From positions 1,584,501 through 1,648,500 of the forward strand of contig JAFREQ010000049.1 in NCBI GenBank assembly GCA_025331565.1: a DNA stretch of 64,000 nt. Reading direction: 5' to 3'. A program made the position numbers and the translations under genes. Under the pieces are notes generated by a model. The model was not told where the DNA came from. It ran no database searches and was given only the letters and a program-made list of their open reading frames with translations. This document shows, piece by piece, positions 33,158 to 43,977 of this stretch (positions are counted from its first letter, which is position 1; each line of letters starts with the position of its first letter). The stretch is from Holacanthus passer. Lineage: Eukaryota; Chordata; Actinopteri; Pomacanthidae.

Positions 33158-35457
33158 GTAAGAAAGATAAGCAGATTATACTTAAATTTAAGGCAGCTTT
33201 TTGAAGCGTTATCGTGAATTAGCTATAACTCTTATATAGCAGACTGAAAACTCTGGACAGTTTCAACCAATGATGAAGCTAAGCCGACTGTTCTATAGTT
33301 ACTGTAGCTAATCTTCACGGTTGTGAGAAACATGTAAGACATCAGCGTTAATGTTAGCTCATAGCTTGGTAGTTGGCGAAAAACTCTTAGTTCATAGCGA
33401 ATTTAACACTGACTGACTAATATATGAAATCCGAAACTGACTAATAAAGACCTTCACGATTCTCTGAACTTGAAACTGGATGAACGTTACTCTTACTCTA
33501 CATTTTCCTGTGCCAGCCATTCGTGTAAACTTTAATTGAAATGGATTGAAGCCTTATATACATTTCCTACGCCGAATGGGAGCATTGTTAATCCATGAAC
33601 TACATGTATCTGATGTGTGACTTGAGTTCATTTGAAAATAAGCGAATCAACTGTTAACTTTGAGATATTTGAATGGGGTTTGGCATGGCTCTCTGGAGTG
33701 CTGCTCCTGCACCGGCTGTCAAACCACCTTTCAGAGTAAGTCCTCCCAGTCCTTTCAGTTAAGGGTGAACAGCAATGAACTGGAATTATGTTTGGATAAA
33801 AACAGAGAGTTTTAAATATTACATTTTCCTTAACTTATTGTAGTGTCAGTTATTTTGATAGATGTACTAAATTTACTTATAATCAATGTCAATTTAATTC
33901 AATTTATTTGTATAGTGCCAAATCATAACAGAAGTCATCTCAAGGCACTTTACATACAGAGCAGGTCTAGACCATACTGTTAATAATATTATTCACAGAG
34001 ACCCGACAGTTCCCATCATGAGCAAGCACAACAGCGACGAGGAAAAACTTCCTTTTAATAGGCAGAAACCTCTGAACAGAACCAAACTCTAGACGGTTAA
34101 CCATCCTGACCAGTTGGGTTGAGACAGAGAGAGAGAGTAGTTCATTGGTGCCAGCTCTTTGACCTCCAGACTCATCTAAATACACTTTTTAAAAAGGCAA
34201 ACATGAAAACAGCTATTTCCTCAGCATAGGTTCTGTCTTATTATCAACGTGCTTTTAATGGACTGACTGTTTACCATCTACACTACATGGCATCTTTACT
34301 GTAAACTTCATTTCTCTTTCTGTTCTGTTGTCCCCATCTTGCACCCATCTAGTGCAAGTTTATTATGGTGAAGGCAGATGAAGATGTGTTTCTTTACGAG
34401 TTTCAATCCATCAGCTCAGTCACATGTACTCTTCAAACAGAAGCAGATGACCCAGAAAAGCAGTAGTCCTCTTACTGCTCTTGTCATATGCTACAGTATA
34501 TCGCTGGAAATATTCCTTTTAAGTCAAAAAGCATACAGTATATGCTGCTAGTAGCACCTGCATCATTATCCCCTATTCATTCAAGTTTGTCTGGAGAAAA
34601 AATTCAAAAACTTTGGTTGGGAATTTAGTCAGGCATGCAACTTATAGCTACTACTTTTTTTCCAGGCTACAGGAGTGGATCAAACAGTTGGCATGAGTCT
34701 TGTTGTCTTCAGCCTCCTACTGTTTACATACTACTCTGTCTGGGTCATCATCCTGGTAGGTTCTGTTTTTCTCCCTAAAATCCAAATTAGAGACCATAAT
34801 TTCAACACAAAGCTTGTTTCAGCTAGATAAGTTTGAACTTCATATCAGTCACATACATGTGTGTCAGACCTTAAAGCTTGTCTTCCAAAATCTTTCTGCT
34901 ATGTCCCCAACAGTACACTTTACATATGAAACAACCCAAAGAAGGAGACTGCAGTCATATCTCAGTTTCTAAAATCGCTAATTTGAAAAGTCACCACCTG
35001 TATACTTCTGCTGTCTCACAAAATATAATTCTGTGCAACATTACATGTTTTTACATTATGACACGCTAACAGGAATTTCCGTCTTTAAAAACCATGTTTA
35101 GGAGAACTTTTGAATTAAATGTGTGATGTGGTATTGTGTCCCTTTCCAGCCTTTTGTGGACAGTGATCATATATTGCACAAGTATTTTCTTCCTCGAGAG
35201 TACTCAGTCATTCTGCCTGGCATTGCAGCAGTAATACTGCTTCTCTGTATAGGTGAGTAGACTAGCATTCTAACACAATGTATTCTCACTGAAATATGGA
35301 CTTCCCTGACAACTTCTCTAAATTCTGGACATATAAAATTAATTGTGAGAATGTGTGTCATGTCTATGTCAAATTTCATACCATTCTTATCTTCTCCACA
35401 GGGGCCTTCACTGCAGTTGTCATGTGGAAGAATCGTAAGCCAAAGAAAGTGGACTAA
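33155..35457 (+). CDS. dpm2: dpm2, dolichol-phosphate-mannose synthase regulatory subunit, full gene model
   Basis: Four exons join in phase: 33155-33157 (ATG only), 34666-34755, 35150-35252 and 35402-35457, giving 83 residues; human DPM2 has 84. The protein starts M-ATGVDQTVG. Helix 1 is about residues 11-31 (SLVVFSLLLFTYYSVWVIIL), then PFVDSDHIIHKYFLPREYSV-like text (here DSDHILHKYFLP), and helix 2 about residues 52-72 (LPGIAAVILLLCIGAFTAVV), ending in the basic tail KNRKPKKVD. In mammals DPM2 is an ER membrane protein that stabilises DPM1/DPM3, promoting dolichol-phosphate-mannose synthesis for N-glycans, GPI anchors and O-mannosylation, and also assists GPI-GlcNAc transferase. The start is deduced: exon 2 opens with the codon expected to follow Met, and AGAAATG|GTAAGA supplies ATG against a donor. 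AATAAA is at 35627. Confidence 0.9.
33158..34665. other. dpm2 intron 1
   Basis: Contains the retroelement-like repeat at 33895-34185. The remainder shows nothing recognisable. Confidence 0.6.
33895..34185 (+). mobile_element. Widespread fish retroelement-type repeat
   Basis: Contains 'aattcaatttatttgtatagtgccaaatca', 'gtcatctcaaggcactttacata', 'gacgaggaaaaacttccttttaataggcagaaacct' and 'gttgggttgagacagagagagagag'. This text is common in teleost UTRs and introns. No ORF; the family name is not certain. Confidence 0.6.
34666..34755 (+). CDS. dpm2: dpm2 coding exon 2
   Basis: Acceptor 'ctttttttccag', donor CCTG|GTAGGT. It encodes ATGVDQTVGMSLVVFSLLLF and TYYSVWVIIL, the first transmembrane helix. 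Confidence 0.93.
34756..35149. other. dpm2 intron 2
   Basis: 394 bp; nothing recognised. Confidence 0.6.
35150..35252 (+). CDS. dpm2: dpm2 coding exon 3
   Basis: Acceptor 'cctttccag', donor ATAG|GTGAGT. It encodes PFVDSDHILHKYFLPREYSV and most of the second helix. Confidence 0.93.
35402..35457 (+). CDS. dpm2: dpm2 coding exon 4 with stop
   Basis: Acceptor 'tcttctccacag'. It encodes GAFTAVVMWKNRKPKKVD and TAA at 35455-35457. Confidence 0.93.
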
Positions 35458-37773
35458 TCTCAGGATGTTAGAGTGACTGCTGTGGACTGAAGTATATGAA
35501 AATAGCTTTGATGCTAAACCCTCTCTGGTGGCCCTGGAAACAAAATCATCCCTCCGTTCTCTAATATTGGCTCCAGAACAGCTGATGTTCAATTAGCTGA
35601 AAACCTTCAACTGGGTGGCAGTATAAAATAAAACACTGTGAATGAATGTGCTGAAAGGAAAATATAGTTTGCAACAATTTTCATTGGGATTGTCTAATTT
35701 TACTAAGATTACTGAGATTTACTAAGATCACACTAAAAATGGACATCTTGTGGCTTTAAATTTGTCCAAAGGTTTTGAGATTGCTCACTCAATCACTGTT
35801 ACAAAGAGTATTCTGGAGTCTTTAGATCAATTGCTATGCTCTCTCTCTTGTAGGCAGTAGGTCGTGTTAACAGGAATTCATTTATCTGAAGGGTTATATC
35901 AATGTCATGTTTATTCGACCATCATACTTGAAATTACTAGTCACTCTGTGGGATTTCATTTGGATCCTGTAATAATCCTACAGACCAACTACTGCAAAAG
36001 GAGAACTTGTGTCAGTTGTGTCAGTATCTTGGAGTTCACTGGTGTCTCAAAAGAATGATGGCACTTTTGCCTGTTCTTTTGTATCATCTTGGCCCAATTT
36101 TTCCCCCCCAAGAACTGTTTTTGGAAAAATACTTTCTGAAAATAAGACACTTTAATAGTTGTTCTTTTGAGAAACTGTCTCTGAGATACTCCCCAAGAGT
36201 CTTTATCCTTGGAGTCGTCTTGGAAAAGTGAAACATGAAATGCTTCCTTTTGGGTAGAATGTAAATCCCTGATTTGTGTAGCCTGTTGTGTAGTTGACTC
36301 AATCTGTTTATCGGTCGCATACTCACTCCTGTTGGGCTCTTGAAGGAGTCAAAATTATTTTCTCTGACTGGCTGCATTTTTCCTTTTTAAGCTCATCGTT
36401 GTGACATCGTGTGAGTAATCATTTGCTGTTTAAGATGATTCAGTCAATGTTCCGTTTCCGCAGTGAGGACGTCAGTTTTTTCACTGTGGCAGTAAAACAT
36501 GTTACACAAAACGTCAGAACTCCGACTTAATTAAAAGCAGTATGAGTCTTAAATTTTGTAAATACTGTGACCATTTCTGTAGTGTGTGAATGTGTGAATG
36601 ATGTAAATTGTGTTCTTTTCATTACAAACCAGCATTTTGTCTGGCACAAACCTACAGCAAGGCAGGAAATGGCCCAGTGGTCCTTTTTCTGTGTTCAATA
36701 AAATGCTGATGCTTGGATGTGTGGTTTTTTTTTTTTTATTACAAGCGTATTGTTTATTGTCATATTTGCAGACCAGTTGGTACACCTCCACGTTCTCACC
36801 CCTGCGCCCTGTCTGCTGCTAGAAAAAGGTCACGTCTTTATGCTGTTTCTTTATTTGTTCTCCACTTCCAACAAGGAGATGAGATGAGGAGTAAACTCAA
36901 ACAAATCACCATTTGTCTCCTTGTTTGTTCTCCTCTCCAGACAAGTTCATGAGTTTATTTTACGGGAAGGTCTCCTCAACAGGTTAATGAATGTGTCCCA
37001 GGAAAATGTTAGTTTGTTGGTGTGTCAGTGTGTTTCACGCCCTGCACCAACACAAAAATAAAACCCTTTGTGTTTGTTTACTGGTCAGCCTACAGCCTTA
37101 CCTTGACAAGTTTAAGATTACATAACATTAGCTAACTAACATGGTGGACTTTTGTTTTCCGCCTTTTGTTCGAAAGCACTCTAAATTTTTACACTTCTCT
37201 ATTACATTTTGACATGGGCACAGCCAGTTTAATAACTGTGCTAGCATACACTCCTGTTAGCATTGTAAAATTAGATAAACCCTTTTTTGCACCAGCCTTT
37301 TTCTGCTGTAAAGTTTGGCAATTTAAAATGGGAGTCTATAGGGTTTGACTCACTTTTGGAGCCAGCTTCAAGTGACCATTGGAGGAACTGCAGTTGTTGG
37401 CACCTCTGCCATGGTTTTTCTTTGGCATTTTACCACCAGGTGTGAGTCAGCAGCGTTTGCTCTGTGGCTGCAGTGCCATCATCCTTACAAACCCACGTGA
37501 TGACAGGACTGCCTTGCAAACCCTACAGTGATGTATTTTTTATTTATTATTAATTATCAATTTATTGTTGTTTGTCGATGGGTTCATATTTAGTTTAATA
37601 CTAATATTTGTTTTGTTTTTTCATTCCCATAATTGCCAGCTGATTGATGTTTAGGTGTGATATCAGCCTGTGTGTGCAGCTGGTCAGTCACTGACTGTAT
37701 GGGTGTGACCACAGGCTCAGCCAGGCTCCGCTCGATGTCATCACACGGTCAGTCTGCAGACTGACATGTGACT
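35458..37773. other. dpm2 3' UTR and intergenic space
   Basis: AATAAA at 35627-35632 is the nearest polyadenylation signal after dpm2; a second, TTCAATAAAATG at about 36695, would give a longer UTR. No protein-like frame was recognised in 35700-37770. Confidence 0.6.
35627..35632 (+). terminator. dpm2: Polyadenylation signal of dpm2
   Basis: Canonical AATAAA 170 bases after the stop codon. Confidence 0.6.
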
Positions 37774-37876
37774 GACACTCTCTCACACACACACACATCT
37801 CTCTCTCTCTCACACACACGCACGCACACACACATCTCTCTCTCTCACACACACACACGCACACACACACACCCCC

Positions 37877-37952
<76 letters not shown>

Positions 37953-37957
37953 GCACA

Positions 37958-37988
<31 letters not shown>

Positions 37989-38005
37989 TCTCTCTCTCTC
38001 TCACA

Positions 38006-38053
<48 letters not shown>

Positions 38054-38058
38054 GCACA

Positions 38059-38135
<77 letters not shown>

Positions 38136-38136
38136 G
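37774..38136 (+). repeat. Compound (CA)n/(CT)n microsatellite, about 360 bp
   Basis: About ten alternating blocks of CA dinucleotides (with some CG) and CT dinucleotides run without a break into the sequence of the predicted pip5kl1 leader. Long open frames through it on both strands are artefacts of the two-base period. Confidence 0.97.
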
Positions 38137-38188
38137 ATGAGGACAGACCGAGTCCGGCGGCTGCTCTGCATCCACGAACCACATCGAG
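38137..38188 (+). other. Possible pip5kl1 leader exon with small upstream ORF
   Basis: ATG at 38137 opens a frame MRTDRVRRLLCIHEPHR ending at a GC-type donor GAG|GCAAGT (38189), which matches the GC-AG consensus exactly. Spliced to 39901 it meets a stop after four codons, so it could only be an upstream ORF. Whether the stretch is transcribed is unknown; the CpG-rich block at 38690-38835 is an alternative start. Confidence 0.25.
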
Positions 38189-38689
38189 GCAAGTAAAACG
38201 CTTTAATCTACAGATGTCAGCGTTCAGACTTCATTTGCAGCGACTCTGTTTGATGAGTCGTAGATCGTTGGGAGTTTGAATAATTCTGTTTGTCGTGTTT
38301 GTTTATGTATTTGTCATTTCCCCATCACTGCTGCGGATTCAGCTCTGAACTCATCAGCGATGCTTCTTCTATGAACTCTGCTTCTGCGAACTTGCTGACG
38401 GTCTGTGTCACAGTGTGTGGGATGATGGGATGTTAAACAGAACCGGGTCTTGTCCGCACTGACTAAGCACTTTGCTCATCCTCATCAACAAACAGACAGC
38501 TCATTCGCTCTTACATGATCAAGATGAATTTCCTGGATAGACATGTGTCAACATGTCCCTCCAGTCCGGTGGCGGGCACACTGCGATGAGCCTGACCCCA
38601 CACTATACCCGGGATCCAGAGCTTGAAAAGACAGCCTCTGTGCTTGTTGTCAACAAGCTGCACACTCAGCATCAGTCTTTTCAGTCAGG

Positions 38690-38835
38690 GAGTGACTGAT
38701 GCGCCCACTAATTCATTTCAATGAGAGGCGAGAGAGCGGGTGGAGAGGCGCCGGCTGTCCGGCAGGCGGAGCGAGCAGCGGGCGCAGGCCCGGCAGACTG
38801 TCTCTGCGGAAGACCCAAGGCTTCAACACTCGCCC
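38690..38835 (+). promoter_or_regulatory. CpG-rich block, candidate pip5kl1 promoter
   Basis: The densest CpG cluster in this region (ggcgagagagcgggtgg, gaggcgccggctgtccgg, cggagcgagcagcgggcgcagg). It lies about 1.1 kb before the first well-formed non-coding exon. No TATA box was identified. Confidence 0.4.
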
Positions 38836-39900
38836 GGTTATTAATGCCTGAAAGCATCTGGTTCTGTAGTGGAATCAATTAGGCACCTCCCTTTCATGGC
38901 AGTGGCTGCTGGCCTCATATGAACAATCTAAGGAATTGGGAAAATGTTTACTCAGTTGAGGGACACATCTGTTGTGCATTAATAATATTATCAGTCTTTC
39001 TGCAAATGTTCCATCAGCGTTTATCATTAAATAACAAACTGTATTGAAGTTTGGAAACTTGTATTGAGTTGACCTATAAACTGAAAAAAATGTTTAAAAA
39101 AAAGAGGATAATTTAACTTTGGAAGAACAACCTAATTTCTCTAAGTTGAGAATGCTGTTAACTTCCAACGATAACCTGTCTGTAAAATAATAGTAATAGT
39201 AATAATTTTAATGTACATAGTTTGGACTCTGCAATGTAGCTGGGATTTGTAGCGACAGATATCCAGCAGGGGGCGCTCTCTCCCCCACTGCCCTAAATGC
39301 ATTGATCATCTTCTTAGTAGAGTCCATGTTTTATAAACTGAAAGCACGTAGCTATACAGTAGATGTATGACTCTAAGGACATGTACACACACACAACCAT
39401 AAGATAATTGAGCAGTTAAATACACTGTATAATTGAGCTGAGACCACGCAGCTATACATACTGTAACATCCCTGGGGAAAGGCCCCTGCTGGATATCTTT
39501 CCGGTTATAAATCACAAATATATTAAGGTAACAGCTTTGAGCATGAGTTTATTTTACAGAAGGGTTTTAATGACAGTATTCTCAAAATAGAGAAGTTAAC
39601 ATCTTCTACAATAAACTTAAATTATTTGAACCATTGTATTATGACAGATGAATTTTGACCCTTTTGCCTGGCCTTTGCTTGCAGAGAACCACATGTAATC
39701 CATGTGGAGGTGTTGGTGTTGAAAGGACATGTTATTGGACCTGATGTCAAATAGTCAGGCTCTTGGTGTTGTGGGCCCAACTTAATGAAACATCAGTTTT
39801 ATGTGGGTGCCCACCTGATGACCTGTAGACTTGCCTTCACTGTTTACACTCAAACACACATTCATACTGAAACTATGTTATTTTCTTTTTTTTAAGACAG
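38836..39900. other. Predicted pip5kl1 leader intron
   Basis: AT-rich; apart from the CTCF-like motif at 39263-39280, nothing was recognised. It ends in a long pyrimidine tract and 'aagacag'. Confidence 0.45.
39263..39280 (+). promoter_or_regulatory. CTCF-like motif, near consensus
   Basis: CCAGCAGGGGGCGCTCTC is a near-ideal CTCF core in the same orientation as those at 3049 and 33048. Confidence 0.45.
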
Positions 39901-39960
39901 GTACAGGGACATAATTCATGAACAGCTTCTCATACCAGAGGGGTTGCTTACTGGCGATTG
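39901..39960 (+). other. pip5kl1: Predicted non-coding leader exon of pip5kl1
   Basis: A 60-bp stretch with a strong acceptor ('ttttcttttttttaagacag') and an ideal donor (ATTG|GTAAGT). It has stops and no family similarity, so it is read as 5' UTR. The next acceptor on this strand with coding support is 45270. Confidence 0.4.
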
Positions 39961-42900
39961 GTAAGTCTGACAGTGATGGTGGTTGGTCAGTTGAGTGGGC
40001 CATAACATGTACATGAAACTGCCTAAAAGACTGATAACAGACTGAGTCAAGTCACCAAGTAAACTCTAAAAAAGAATACGCTAACTCAACCTAAAAAACT
40101 AGTGCCTGTTCAGAACAAGCTGCTTGCAGCGTTGCTGTTTGCAGCTTCCTCAATATCATCGATTTGCAGAGGCAGATATCCCCAGCAGCTTTAGACGCAG
40201 CAGTTCCAGACCTACAGTTTTAGGCATGAGCCACACCTAAATTATCAGTAATAATGATTATTGTTATTTCTGCTTATTTCTTTAAGTGACATTTAATTTA
40301 CTGAATGTAGTCCAAAGACACGCTGCAGACAAAGAATGCAAAATGTACATTTGTCTTATGTATTTATAATGTCAAAATACACAATTAGAAATTTTGATGA
40401 TAGACTAATGTTAACAGCATTTGTGCAAGCTGCTGACAGAAAAGACGTAACAGTGAACATTTTCACCACACCACAGAGAAAATGAAGAGAATTCTAAAAG
40501 TCTGTCAGTTCAGAAGTCGTGTTTAGGATAAGCAGGAACTCCTTGCTCAAGCTGAAACATTTTGAATGTGTGTGGACATATCAGGTTGTACCAAATTGAG
40601 TTTGGGCTCATCAAACTTCACACGGACTGTCCCTGAGCTCACAACCCCCCCGGCTGACCCTGATCGCACAACATTTAATGAACATGAGCTCATGTGATCA
40701 TTTAACATTTTCATAAGATTAAACAGAAATAGAGCAGGAGTCTGAGGAGGTGCAGGGAGTTACATTCTGAAAGCAGGCAGCTGTGCAGCAGCACGGATGC
40801 AGAGCTCAGCATTGTTGTATGCACACTGATGGAGGGCCAAATGCTGATATAGACTGCCTGTTAAGAGAGATAGATCTTGGACATGTGTCTCTGGAGAGTG
40901 TATTGAATGTGTGACTATAAAATGACTTTTGTGCCTGCCTGAACTACTGCATGCTCCATTTTCCAGGTCACATTATACTGGGGAGATCATTAACTAGGAG
41001 GACAACAAGTTGACTAGAACCAGGTGTTAGAAGGTTGAGGTTTGTGCAGGATGTGTCAGTATAGACAGTCAATCAACAATTAAATAGAGGGATATTATAG
41101 GGTGGCAGTGCATAAACCTCTCATTACAATGTGGGGATATGAGGGGGAAAAAGTGATGTGGTCAAATGGGTCATCCTTCACCATATTTTTGACAAGCAGG
41201 CGAATGCATGTGTTGCATACGTCAAGAGAATGGTACACATTCAAATTTTCCTGAACATCTGGCATTTCCTCTTGAAATCAAGCTTTTCAGAGCAGTAATG
41301 AAACACCCTCTGCCTCCCCGAACTGTCCTCTTAAAGATGAGATGTGTTCAAACCCAAACAGCCTCAACACTGAAGCGGACCATCAAACAGGGTCACACAA
41401 GGTTGATCAGACAGGAAGCTTTTGTTTCACGGTCAAGTGAAGCTGTGAGCATCGCTAGTAGCAGAGATAAGAGCTTAAAAGGTGCGAGGAGCTTTGCATC
41501 ATGCTTGTTGCCATGGAACCACCCAATAGCATTGCTGTCTTACTTTCAAAAGGGGTTACTGTTGTGATTGCAGTGGCAGCTGAAGTAGTGAGACAGGGAT
41601 ATAAGCTGGAGGCTGAATTTTAAGTCAGACATGAGCCCTGTTTATTGAATAGTTATACTAGAAATGATTACCAGAAATTATGATTAAATGGGAGTCATCA
41701 TTAGCCTCAGATCCACAACTTGATTTATTTACATTTTTCAAATCATTTAATGATCCTTATTAGCTTCATGCCTTAAACCTGATGTCACGGCTCAGGAAAT
41801 GCAGGGCTGCAGGAATACGACCCAAATGCAGTGAAGTGACATGAAGTGGGTATGTATATATAGGGGACACCGGGTATGGTTGTAACACGGGGAGAGTTGT
41901 AACACCACCAATTCCACCAACCAGGGATAAGATAGGAGTCATATGATCATTTCAGTATTTACCCACTTCCTCCCCGATCACACATGGTGATTGTCAAGGC
42001 TGGAAACAGGTGCATGCAGATTCTATAGAGAAAAAACTGATTTTGAGGTAAGAAAGTAAAATTTTGGACCAAGACTATATTTTGTTTAGTACTTATGCTA
42101 TTGCAGATAAAACCATGTGACTTATATTAGAATAAATTGTAGTTTCTCAGGCAAAATGTGATGCATATTTCCCCTGTTAATTTCAAACCACTATGCCAAT
42201 ACAGCTAGCTAAAGAATGGCTGACAGGGGTGGGGTGGGTTGTAACACATCTTTAAAAAGTGTTACAACCATCCCCTTACATATAACTAAGAACACTGTCT
42301 TGATTTTAATAATGTTACAGAATGCCTAGGCAGTGGAAAAGATAGACAGAGGTGTGCCTGCAAATGTTTTTAAAAAAGCATCTGATGAGGTCACAAAGAA
42401 GGGCAAGTCAGTCAGATCAGTAGCAAAGGCACATGGGATCAGGCACAAATGTGGAACGTCTCTTGAACAGCCTTGGACAGGTCATTGAGAGATACAACTT
42501 CGACGGGAGTGATATATAGAATGTAGATGAAACTGGTGTAACAACAGTCCAGTCACCAGACCATGTTGTTGCGCGTCGTGGAGTCAAGCAGGTGGGTGCG
42601 ATAGCATCGAGTGAGAGAGGTGTGCTTGTGTCAGTAGCATGCGTTGTGCAAACGCTGGGAAATGCAATTCCTCCCTTCTTTGTATTCCCCGTAAACGTTA
42701 CAAGGAATACTTTATTCAGAGTGGGCCAACAGGTCGTGCCGGAAGCGGTAACGGCTCAGGATGGATGCAAGAGAGACTGCAAGACTTCCTCTTATTCCTT
42801 GCTCACTTTGCAGGTCAGCTCAGAGAAGAAGGTTTTGCTTTTGCTGGATAATCACTGTTCACATATATCTGTGAAAGCAATCAACTTCTGAAAAAAAATG

Positions 42901-43220
42901 TGATTGTACTACCCCCGCCATAAACTTCAGCCATTGGATCGCAGTATCTACAGCCTATTTAAGAAAATGGTGAACACTGCAAGCGATGCCTGGATGAAGA
43001 TGAATCCTGCCAAGACGATGACGATATATGACATTCCAAGTATTGTGAAGACTGCTCTGCCTGCAGCTGCAACACCCAAAAACATTCAAGCCGGTTTCCA
43101 ATCCACAGGCCCTTCAATCCTGACATTTTTGAGGAGTGTGACTATGCACCCTCACAAGTCACTGACCGTCCAGACCCAGGTACGTCATTGACATCTGGAG
43201 CTTTCCAGCCGCACTCTCCA

Positions 43221-43370
43221 CCAACTCACCTGGCGACTGCCTCCTCTCCTCCAACTCACCTGGCGACTTCCCCCTTTCTTCCAACTCACCTGGCGACTGC
43301 CTCCTCTCCTCCAACTCACCTGGAGACTGCCTCCTCTCCTTCATCCTACCTGGTTACTTCTGGCTCCTCT
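43221..43370 (+). repeat. 30-bp coding minisatellite in the pogo element
   Basis: Four units and one degenerate unit of 30 bp starting 'ccaactcacctggcgactgc', encoding the decapeptide PTHLATASSP in tandem. Confidence 0.93.
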
Positions 43371-43641
43371 GCAATTGATGATGTCACCATGTCCTGCATT
43401 CCAGATGAGCCAGGCACCTCGGGGTTGTCTCCAGGTCAGGCATTCAGTCCTTTGGCTGTACAAACGTTTCCAAAAGCAAGGCCGAGGAAAACAACTGGCA
43501 GGATCAGGAAGAACAGGCAGTCTGAAATACTCACCGATACACCAGTGAAGCAAGCATTGATGGAAGAAGAACAGAGAAGAAGAAGCAAAAATGTAGGAAA
43601 GAGTAGGCCCTATCTTGGGAAAGAATTGAGACACCAAGAAA

Positions 43642-43833
43642 ATGTTGAAAACCAACGCTGAGGATTCTGAGGCCTCAGACGATGAAACCTTTTGTGTTGT
43701 CTGTATGGAGCCATTTGGAAACTCGAAGCCAAAGGAAGCATGGGTAAAATGTGCCCTATGCAGTCTCTGGGCCCACCAAGCCTGCACTCCAGGGTTACAA
43801 ACATTCATTTGTCACCATTGTGACTCTGATTAA
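43642..43833 (+). CDS. PHD-finger segment of the pogo element, still open
   Basis: An intact 63-codon frame with CVVC, KCALC, HQAC and CHHC: four Cys, His and three Cys spaced as in a PHD zinc finger. The acidic stretch before it is EDSEASDDE. It is downstream of frameshifts, so translation as part of a transposase is unlikely; included as a preserved domain, not as a proven gene. Confidence 0.4.
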   Translation: MLKTNAEDSEASDDETFCVVCMEPFGNSKPKEAWVKCALCSLWAHQACTPGLQTFICHHCDSD

Positions 43834-43942
43834 AAATATACACACAGAGAGACACACATGTTAGACCTACATGTTCTTTACACAGCTACATTGTAGTCTT
43901 CATTAAGCATACATACTGTGAAGGAAGTTTGTTCTAGACCAG

Positions 43943-43977
<35 letters not shown>

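Larger units (their letters stand above)
42322..43833 (+). pseudogene. Pogo-like transposase pseudogene with PHD finger and Pro/Thr-rich repeat
   Basis: Starting at MPRQWK, broken frames preserve an N-terminal helix-turn-helix remnant (KGKSVRSVAKAHGI), then a deletion, then DDE-type transposase motifs: NVDETG (about 42522), VLLLLDNHCSHIS (42834-42872) and KLQPLDRSIY (42925-42954). All three catalytic Asp are visible although frameshifts and stops (TAG just before NVDETG, TGA at 42889) separate them. A tail with a 30-bp tandem repeat follows (43221-43370), then a PHD-type C4HC3 finger. Transposases of this group with a C-terminal PHD finger are known in fish and invertebrates. It cannot encode a whole protein. 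Confidence 0.88.

Noticed and set aside
37688..38196. Long open frames of 142 and 108 codons on both strands (SLSHTHT / VCVCERERE)
   Set aside because: They are translations of the CA/CT microsatellite; a two-base period keeps frames open without coding.
39901..39960. Coding exon of pip5kl1
   Set aside because: Two of the three frames contain stops and none shows similarity to the N-terminus of the family; kept only as a possible leader exon.
41208..41567. 119-codon + strand frame
   Set aside because: No recognisable motif, no splice context matching the neighbours, and no conservation argument possible; treated as chance.
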